Below, in pieces: positions 56,768 to 64,000 of a DNA stretch of 64,000 nucleotides. Below the pieces are notes generated by a model, which worked only from the letters and a program-made list of their open reading frames with translations, did no database searches and had not been told where the DNA came from. The translations under genes and the position numbers were made by a program. Position 1 is the first letter of the stretch; each line of letters opens with the position of its first letter. Source of the stretch: Kingdonia uniflora (taxonomy: Eukaryota > Streptophyta > Magnoliopsida > Ranunculales > Circaeasteraceae); assembly GCA_014058105.1 (NCBI GenBank), contig JACGCM010001245.1:2418001-2482000 (forward strand). Direction: 5' to 3'.

Positions 56768-57693
56768 AAATTGGTGTCGTACGGTCTATTAAAAAAATTT
56801 CATTTTAACTATTGAAGTTTATTTTCTTATTATTAAATTAACAAATAAAAGGGACATGATAATAACACGATAGGGGAGTTTGCAAATGTTTTTATTCAAT
56901 TATCTCTCTGTTTTATTTTGACTTATTTTTCTCCCCACACTTGGGCCCGCTAATATCTCCTCATTGTCACGTTAGATTATTTTTTAAAAGCATAAAATGT
57001 AATACTTAATTAATGTTACATCTGAAATTTATTTTCTTAACTTATGACTTATGAGGCATTAATGGTTAATTAAAGAAATAAGGCTTTTGGAGAAATGAAT
57101 GCTGGTATCTAACTTTTGGGGATTTACTAACTAAGTTGTTATCTTTGACTAATCATTATTTTGTGAACGAATCCAGATTTGCCTAGTATCTAGTGCTAAT
57201 AAATTCCGGGATTACGCAAAGCTTTGAATCGCGTGAAATTGGAACGGAACAAAAAGCTTAAAACATCTCTCTAAATCTTTTTTGTGCCTCCTAAGTGAAT
57301 CCCTAAGTGAATGAGCATTTCCTTCTTTTGCCTCCTAAGTGAAGGGGCAGCCACAACTTCAGCGAGAAATATTTTCCGTAAGTTAATCATTTCTTTAAAC
57401 TTGACATATAGAAGAGGTTCATGACCGCTCTGCCCCGGCATTAGGAAACTAAGTCGTATAGACTATTCAATTTTTTATTTTATTTTTGTTGTGTTTGGAT
57501 TGACCTATTGTCGTATTTAAATTTTTTCTCCAATTTTAACATAGTAAAGACTTTAACCGCTAGGGCTCTTCCGCGGGATTTCATCACCCAAAGGAATCCC
57601 TAGCAAGTGGAACCTCCCACCTAGGGATACGGAGAAATCCGTTTCACACGTTCCTAACTGTCCCGACCTTTAAATTTAATTAAAACTTAAAAA

Positions 57694-58005
57694 TTATTAA
57701 TAAGATTTCTAATGGATTTCATCACATGCGGAACTAGGAAGTACTGGGCCGGGGTACCAACACGAATTCATAGGAACCACTTCAGCCAAGCACCGTGAAC
57801 CATCGGTTGTTAAACGACGTCACATTTTCGTGTGAATCATGTACGAAAGTTATTAATAAGATTTCTAAGGGATTTAATCACATGCGGAACTAGGAGGTAC
57901 AGGGTCGGGGTACCAACACGGATTCATAGGAACCATTTCAGCCAAGTGCCGCGAACCATCGATTGTTAAGCGACGTCATCATTCCGTGTGAATCACGTAC
58001 GATAA
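57694..58005. repeat. 156-bp tandem duplication in the leader of copy B
   Basis: TTATTAATAAGATTTCTAA starts at 57694 and again at 57850. Shared CACATGCGGAACTAGGARGTAC and GGGGTACCAACACG. About 88% similar by eye. Confidence 0.85.
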
Positions 58006-58242
58006 GGCGGGGCACACGAGCGTAAAGACTGATGCTTAAACACTAAAACTGTTACTAGCATAGTGAAGCTTTCGTGTTTGGAATCACATACCAGCCCGAC
58101 CTACCCAGTTTGATTAACATCTAGATTATGAATGACTTAGTTTAATTTATCTTTAAAAACCATTGATGCGTATCTTAAATCATGTGTTTAAATTCTCGTT
58201 GGATTTGCAATTCTATTTCATTTCATTAGTGCATTCCCAAGT

Positions 58243-58476
58243 ACGATCGGATTAGGCAACACATTGATATACCACTGAATCCTAAAACAACTAATACGGT
58301 TAACCAAGTCCAACAGGAGAACATTCAGACTATACATGACCTTAAAACTGAAAAAGAATTTCTTCCTGAATCTGAACCTGAACTAATGGGTGACAAGTCA
58401 CTAAGGGTGCTTTTAACTCCCATTTCAGAAAACTTGCCAAAATACATAAAGTTGCCAGTAATTACGTCAACCCAGT
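58243..58476 (+). pseudogene. gypsy gag N-terminal fragment
   Basis: One frame runs uninterrupted for about 78 codons: NPKTTNTVNQVQQENIQTIH, EFLPESEPELMGDKSLRVLL, ENLPKYIKLPVITSTQL. It resembles the start of Tat/Athila-type gag proteins just before the conserved FELK block. It is cut by LTR copy C. Confidence 0.5.
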
Positions 58477-59665
58477 TGATATTAAATACCTCGCTCAAAA
58501 ATACGGGTGTCGTAATATAATGACAAGCGGGGGTCGAATCCACGGGGAGTAAACCTATTAAAAAGTAGTTTTACCGATCTAATTAATAGCTGAATCTAAA
58601 CTAATTTTGATAAAGATGTTTTGTACTAAAAAATAAATCTAACTACGACTAAACTACAAAATTTCGGTATGATTATATGTAAAATGCCTAGGCTTCGGAC
58701 TTCTCTGACTTAGCTTGCTAAAATAATAGAAAAAACGGTAGATTTTTTCGCTCGTGATAGTCATGGCTAGGTCTATCATAAATAAAAAAAACCAGGGTTT
58801 ATGGCTAAAACCCTAGATGATAATTAAAAACATATAGGCAATCGGATCTAAGGTACGTAAACTCCCTCCATGGCTATGCGGAGAATTGTAATCCTAGTGA
58901 TCTAGAAATCCCTAGAGCGTGAAAACAACAAGATATGGCTAATCATGTGTTTTCCTCATATTCACAATAATTTGAAGTTATCATGGCTAGATAACTCCCC
59001 TTTATTATAAATAAGAAAATTTTAGAGAATTCTAGATTTTATACTGCCATTATTCTAACCATTTTAGCTCACTTTCATCGGAGGATCTTCCTTAGCCAAT
59101 GTTTAGGTGACTAGCTCTCCATAAAAGGTGCTCCATCACAGCTTAATTATAAAAGCATAAACTAAAAATAAAGGAGATAAATAGAAAGAGAGAGAACTAC
59201 TGAATAAACTAAGTTTTATTCACTTCAAAAATGAGATAAAAAATACATAAAATTACTCTCCTATTTATAGGAGATATGGGAGACTTGCTTACATTTCGAA
59301 AACTCTATTTTTAAATAAAGATAAACCCTATCTCTGATAAATTATATCTCATTTCTACTTTATCTTCTATCTAGATAATTCTTTTCAAGCTAATCATTGT
59401 AGAGTCCTTCGTCATCTTCATTCCTTAGAGTATTAGAGTAAATTTACAAGTACATTGAATGTAAACATCTTCCTTGTACCTGAGAGACTGCTGGAGATGC
59501 TTAAGTTTTTTGTACCTTTTATTAGTTGTCATTTTATACTTATTAGCTCCATAGTGATAAGTGCATGAAAATAAGAAAATGCTACTATTATTAGAAAATA
59601 ATAAATTGGGATTAAGAAAACAATACTTTTAGGTGTAATAATTACACGTATTTCTACGTCTATTA
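58477..59665 (-). repeat. Tat/Athila-like LTR, copy C (possible solo LTR)
   Basis: 1189 bases, inverted relative to copy B and in direct orientation to copy A (CGCTCAAAAATACGGGTGTC shared). No internal sequence abuts it in the expected place, and no convincing 5-bp target duplication is seen. Confidence 0.82.
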
Positions 59666-60334
59666 ATATCCCATGCTGTTTTGGCGTATGGCAATATATC
59701 CTCACTAATAATGATACAGTGTTAACAGAAACGTCACAGATGCATTGTTCAAACTAGGCCATCCAGTACTGAACCACTAGCAAGGTAAGACAAGGACATC
59801 TAACCTTCAAGTTCACTCTAAATTGGCAAGATCGCTACATCATAAGTGAAGTAGGACCAACACACTACTTCTCTATCACAAATGGCACCGACATCGTAAC
59901 TGCATCAATTAATAAAATAAATAAAAATGGCTGAAGCTATATTATGCTTAAATACATATTGCTTCTGTCCCACACCAAGTGATCAAGGCCAACCACAAGC
60001 TCTGATAGAGCTTATGCTGGAGACTGAATAACATTGGGAAAATGGTGATGAATTTCGAACCCTGGACAACTCTAGTTCACAAAATAGAAATGTAAGGATC
60101 TCAAACATTTAATCCAAAACCTATTTTGTAGGACCTGGTCAATTATTTGGTCTAATCTGATTCAGTGCCAGCACTAGTTTTAGCATGTTGTATAAGATGT
60201 TACTCTCTATCCCTCTCTTTATTCAAGTTAGTGTATATGAAGAAATTTAAACAAGTGGATAGTAGGGAAGATAATTATAAAAACCAGTTGGCCATATAAA
60301 ATACCTGGGCCACCATTGGAGCTACTCTTAGCTG
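59666..60334 (+). other. decayed coding-like remnant and promoter region
   Basis: A plus-strand frame at about 59785-59925 reads RQGHLTFKFTLNWQDRYIIS followed by EVGPTHYFSITNGTDIVTAS without a stop, then ends. I cannot assign it; the composition suggests a retroelement or pararetrovirus polyprotein fragment. From about 60000 the sequence is AT-rich and probably is the upstream region of the secreted peptide gene. Confidence 0.35.
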
Positions 60335-60342
60335 TATATATA
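60335..60342 (+). promoter_or_regulatory. TATA box of the putative secreted peptide gene
   Basis: TATATATA, 183 bases before ATG 60526, followed by a CT-rich leader. Confidence 0.5.
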
Positions 60343-60525
60343 CAAAGAAGCCCAAAACTAATGGGGAAGATGTTGTGGAGCTTTCTATTTGAATGCTTTA
60401 GTCTCCATCTATGTTCCTAGTCTCATAAGTGTATAAAATCTCCTCCAAAAACACTCTCCAGTCCTCACCTCATTCCTTTCTTTTCTTTTCCTTTTGTTTA
60501 TATGTTCAGTGTAAAACCAATAACC

Positions 60526-60638
60526 ATGGCCATGCACAGACTCTTTAGCCTCCTCTTCTTTTTGCTTCTCCTAACTTTTTGTAACTCTGTTTCTACACGA
60601 CCTGCTACATTCCTCCAAGACTTCCATGTAGTGTGTTC
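60526..60638 (+). pseudogene. small secreted peptide precursor, N-terminal part, cut by a copia insertion
   Basis: ATG in a good context (aaccATGGCC) opens MAMHRLFSLLFFLLLLTFCN followed by SVSTRPATFLQDFHV. A hydrophobic core then a small-residue cleavage region before TRP is a typical plant secretory signal peptide, and SxxRP after the core is seen in phytosulfokine precursors. The mature peptide is not visible, so the family is undecided. The copia LTR starts at 60639, about 38 codons in, so the allele is disrupted. An in-frame ATG at 60502 would add eight residues. Confidence 0.5.
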
Positions 60639-60798
60639 TGTTGAATATAAATATACTAAATATAGGATACTAAACATAGTCCCGTATTGGGTACTAGTAG
60701 AATTAGCTTAATGATCATCTACTATATAAATGGAGGTTATGATATAATCTAATAAATCAATTCAAGAGTAATAAAATCTTCTCTTATTTATTTATACA
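60639..60798 (+). repeat. C3 5' LTR
   Basis: 160 bases, TG...CA, followed directly by the PBS. A TATAAAT-type box lies near 60724. Confidence 0.85.
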
Positions 60799-60912
60799 TG
60801 GCATCAGAGCGGGTTCGATAATTTAACCTGGTTCTCTCGAATTGAATTGAATTGAATTTCGCTGCGAATCTTGAATTGAAGCTCTTTATTTCTTATGTTC
60901 TTCTCCATCGTA

Positions 60913-61257
60913 TTGTGGATTTCTGTCTACTACAGTGAATTTGGCGACTGCTATAGTAATTTATGGCATTACTACATTGAATTCACAACTACTACAGTAT
61001 CTTCTTGCATTGGCTACAGTGATTTCGAGACTGCTACAGTAATTTTCAGATCTACGCAAACGAAGGGGAAGTTTTGTGAGTCCGTTGATGATCTATCGTA
61101 GACCTAAATCGACGAAGAATGACAATTTGGAGATGGGCGATTCCAACGATAGACTTACGATTTTGGAAATAACAGTTTCCAAGCTATCTGCTAATATGGA
61201 GCAGTTAACTGAACAATTGCATCTCATAAACCTTGAGAAGGCTTCGACTTTAGTGAA
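60913..61257 (+). pseudogene. gypsy-derived leader and coiled-coil segment inside copia C3
   Basis: It opens with six or so CTACAGTGA-like repeats, also present (three) in G1. Coding part: PLMIYRRPKSTKNDNLEMGD, then NDRLTILEITVSKLSANMEQ, LTEQLHLINLEKAST. G1 and G2 have the same block. It joins directly to the protease segment after NVAQSC. This coiled-coil block precedes a gypsy-type gag in G2, so its natural home is the gypsy family. Confidence 0.78.
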
Positions 61258-61678
61258 TGTTGCCCAGTCATGTATGAAAACTAAATGTAGTGTTTTATTT
61301 GTAAATTCTTTGAATAATACTTGGTTAATTGATACTGGTGCATCATATCACATGGTAAACGACTCTAGCATATTATCATCCATTACACCTTCAGTCCAAA
61401 CCTCTATATATGCAGCAAATGGTGGTTCATCTTCTATAATTGGAGAAGGTTCCACTGACATATCTGAATCCCTGACATTAAACTCTGTCCTTATTATTCC
61501 TGCTCTAGAGTACAATATTTTGTCTGTCAGTAGGATCACTGTTGCACTTACATGTACCGTGACGTTTTGGCCACAGTTCTGTATTTTTCAAGACATATTG
61601 ACTCGGCAGGTTCTTGGTTGTGGTGTTATAAAAGATAATCTCTACTATTTGGATCTGACTAATAGTGGAGAGTAGAGA
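61258..61678 (+). pseudogene. C3 protease
   Basis: Active site NTWLIDTGASYHMVNDSS (D-T-G), intact, then the SLTLNSVLIIPALEYNILSV flap region and GVIKDNLYYLD. Stop at 61673-61675. Confidence 0.83.
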
Positions 61679-61729
61679 ATTCATCAGGTGAATAAAGTCG
61701 AAGGAATTTAAGAAGCAAAAGCTAATGTG

Positions 61730-62458
61730 TAGTTATGGCATCGGCGACTGGGTCATCTCTCATTTGGGTATCTTCAGAAATTAAATTCGTCGTTATTTTT
61801 GAATTGTAGTATTTCAAAGTTTAAGTGTGATATTTGTGAACTCGCTAAGAGTCATCGTATTACATACTCTCCAAGTTTTACTAAAAGTTCATAACCTTTT
61901 AGTATTATTCACTCTGATGTATGAGGTCTTGTACGTATTCCTTCATTGTCTGGAGCTCGTTATTTTGTGACTTTTATTGATGAGTGTACTCGTATGATGT
62001 GGGTATCCCTAATTACCCATAAAAGTGAAGTCTTTGAAGTATTTAAAAAAAATTATCAAATGGTTTTGACCCAATTCCAAAGGAGGATACAAGTGTACCA
62101 ATCTGATAATGGAGAAGAATTTACTTGTAATGATATGACGGAGTTCTTGACAAATAACGACATTCGACATCAAACCTCTAATATTTATACCCCACAGCAA
62201 AATGGGTTAGCTGAACGGATGAATAGACAACTGTTAGAAGTTGTTCGTGCATCTCTTTTTGGAATAAATATGTCATTGAATTATTGGGGAGAAGCGTTAA
62301 AATCTGTTGTTTACTTGATAAACCACACACCATCTAGGGTCATTGAATTTCAGACCCCATTCCAAAAACTTTATGATCTAATCACCATCCCTGCAATGCC
62401 AAACCTAGAACCACGTATTTTTGGATGTGTTGTCTTTATTAATATACCTAAAAATTAG
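61730..62458 (+). pseudogene. C3 integrase
   Basis: Pre-integrase HRRLGHLSFGYLQKLNSS with His pair and CDICELAKSH with Cys pair. Core: IHSDV (first Asp, followed by a stop at 61921), SDNGEEFTCNDM (second Asp), QQNGLAERMNR (Glu). All three catalytic residues are kept. It ends with FGCVVFINIPKN and a TAG at 62456. Confidence 0.87.
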
Positions 62459-63099
62459 ATCATTGTGCTCGAAAGTATGTATTTCTTGGATATGCTGATT
62501 TTAAAAAGGGTTATCGTTGTTATGATCTTGTTGAGGGGAAGGTGTATATCTCTTTGAATATTTCATTTTGAGAATTGGAGGCGTATTTTGTGGGATCTTC
62601 CCTTCAAGGGGAGAAACATAATGATGGTGAAGGAAAGTTCCCTATTATTGGGGATATGTTTCAGAAACTAGAGGATTTGACAAGTAATTTGAACAGGCGT
62701 AGTAACCTAACTGATGATGAAAAGGAAAGTTAAGCAGAGCAGATGACAGGGGGAGATCAGGGTATTGAAGATGAACTTCATATGAATGTAGAGGATCAGA
62801 CGACAGGGGGAGATCAACCTGAAGTAGTAGAAGTTGTCCGTGACTCCAACATTCTAACACCATCTACCGAAGCACTACCGAAGAATGTCGAACCTCAGGT
62901 ATTACCTAATTCTAACATTGTTAATGATATTTAACCTAGACGTTCAGAAAAACCTACTAAAGGTATTCCAAAATGTACTTATGAACCAGATATCAATTCT
63001 AAAGCCAAATACCCAATTTTTGATTTATGTGTCCACCCATAGGTTGGCTAAGTCATTTATATGCACTACGAATCAATTATCTTCTGTTTCTATTCCTAT

Positions 63100-64000
63100 T
63101 AATTTATAGGAAGCACTATCAGATCCACGATGGAAGAAAGCCATGAATAAAGAGATGAATGCATTACAGAAGAACTCCACTTAGGAACTTGTTGATAAAC
63201 CCCACGGATATTGTATTGTTGGGTGTCGTTGGATCTTTACTGTAAAGATGAATTCAGATGGAAGTATTGATAGGTATAAAGCCAGACTAGTTGTCAAAGG
63301 GTATACGCAGACGTATGGTGTAGATTACGAGGAGACCTTCGCCTCAGTGGCAAAGATAAACACTATTCGTGTACTCATTTCTCTTGCAGCCAATCAAGGT
63401 TGGCCATTACAACAGTTTGACGCGAAGAATGCATTTCTTAATAGAGACTTAGAAGAAGAAGTATATATGGAGATACCACCTGGAGTCATGAATTCTGAAG
63501 GAGGAAAAGTATATAAATTAAATAAGGCATTGTACGGGTTAAAACAATCGCCACGAGCTTGGTTTGGACAGTTTTCGAAGAGCATGAAGACATTTGGATA
63601 TAGACAAAGTAATTCTGATCATACCTTGTTTATAAAATGGATGTCAGGCAAGCTTACCACTCTTATTGCTTATGTTGATGATATGGTTGTTACTGGAAAT
63701 GACTCAGTAGAAATGGAGGCACTAAAGAACTATTTGTCACGAGAATTTGAGATGAAGGATTTGAGACAGTTAAAATACTTCTTAGGCATTGAAGTTGCAA
63801 GATAAAGTCAAGGTATTTTCATGTCTCAACGAAAGTATATATTAGACCTTCTTGTAGAAACTGGGATGCTTGATTGCAAACCGATAGATACACCGATTGA
63901 AGCGAATCATCACTTGGGAATGTTTCCCGACCAAGTTCCATGTGACAAAGGAAGGTACCAACGCTTAGTGGGAAGACTAATTTATCTCTCCCATACTTGA
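63100..64000 (+). pseudogene. C3 reverse transcriptase, start of RNase H, incomplete at window end
   Basis: It begins EALSDPRWKKAMNKEMNAL (stop at 63182), then GCRWIFTVKMNSDGSIDRYK, ARLVVKGYTQTYGVDYEETF, QFDAKNAFLNRDLEEEVYM and the catalytic LIAYVDDMVVTG box intact. After a stop at 63803 it continues MSQRKYILDLLVETGML, YQRLVGRLIYLSHT, the normal run to RNase H, and leaves the window. Confidence 0.87.

Larger units (their letters stand above)
54284..58476 (+). mobile_element. Tat/Athila-like gypsy copy B: 3' internal end, LTR, 5' leader, gag start
   Basis: 54284-55621 is a non-coding 3' internal region opening with GGAGGCAACCCACGACAC and closing with GGACGAGCAAAAATGATAAG, both landmark phrases of Tat/Athila 3' ends. 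The LTR 55622-56767 follows. After it, TTGGTGTCGTACGGTC (56771) looks like a decayed TGGCGCCGTTGCCGG-type PBS, so the LTR also acts as a 5' LTR. The leader 56.79-58.24 kb is non-coding. A gag start lies at 58.24-58.48 kb. LTR copy C then interrupts it. Confidence 0.7.
60639..64000 (+). mobile_element. Ty1/copia element C3 with gypsy-like leader, runs off the window
   Basis: 5' LTR 60639-60798 (160 bases, TGTTGAATAT...TTTATACA), PBS TGGCATCAGAGCGGGTTC at 60799. The leader and the first coding block (about 60913-61257) are homologous at nucleotide level to gypsy G1 (40.66-40.98 kb). Protease, integrase and RT follow in copia order. The usual copia gag and knuckle are absent. Scattered stops (for example 61673, 62456 and 63803) disable the polyprotein, but many motifs are intact, so it is younger than C5. 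The 3' LTR is outside the window. Confidence 0.88.

Overview
The window is plant nuclear DNA, almost certainly from a eudicot. It is AT-rich, has GT-AG introns, and carries plant-specific families (EPF-like peptide, XTH) among nested plant-type LTR retrotransposons, MITEs, a Mutator-like element and a LINE. Only four host genes look intact, and most of the rest is mobile-element sequence in various stages of decay. All calls come from reading the sequence; no database search was run.

Layout. (1) 1-10.9 kb is low-repeat and genic: an intronless mitochondrial cysteine desulfurase NFS1 (+, 1369-2736), about 5.2 kb without a recognisable gene, then a three-exon EPF-like secreted peptide gene (-, 8433-9053, best match EPFL2). 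(2) 10,872-23,413 is one six-exon gene for a 153-aa RAD6-type ubiquitin-conjugating E2. Its third intron is 9.2 kb and holds a TRIM-like element, a 234-bp tandem duplication and a 4.7-kb degenerate Ty3/gypsy element with intact AACAA target duplications. Its fourth intron holds a hAT-type MITE, a long inverted repeat and a Harbinger-type MITE. (3) 24,674-34,074 is a 9.4-kb Mutator-like element with about 160-bp terminal inverted repeats and a perfect 9-bp target duplication. It carries a decayed MURA transposase (-) and, convergent to it, two further coding units (+): a two-exon gene with zinc-knuckle/GRF-like modules, and an acidic/lysine-rich protein. The element was itself hit by a 5'-truncated LINE and by a 786-bp inverted-LTR (foldback) insertion. 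(4) 34.6-36.1 kb is an intact three-exon XTH gene (294 aa), followed by a hAT MITE and a 5' fragment of a gene resembling plant myeloid-leukemia-factor proteins. (5) 37.9-60.5 kb is a nested transposon cluster: inverted and direct copies of a 1.15-1.2 kb gypsy LTR (Tat/Athila-like), a LINE interrupted by two LTR elements, two related non-autonomous gypsy elements, and a 3'-truncated copia. (6) 60.5 kb to the end is a putative small secreted peptide gene, cut by a Ty1/copia element that runs out of the window.

How the parts relate. The host genes are functionally unrelated: iron-sulfur cluster sulfur donor, developmental peptide, ubiquitin transfer and cell-wall remodelling. The main interest lies in the mobile DNA. 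The points I would look at first are the convergent GRF-like gene in the Mutator-like element; the copia element whose 5' leader and coiled-coil segment are homologous to the neighbouring gypsy elements; and the repeated 12-bp palindrome TCGTTCGAACGA shared by the LTRs of unrelated gypsy and copia elements.
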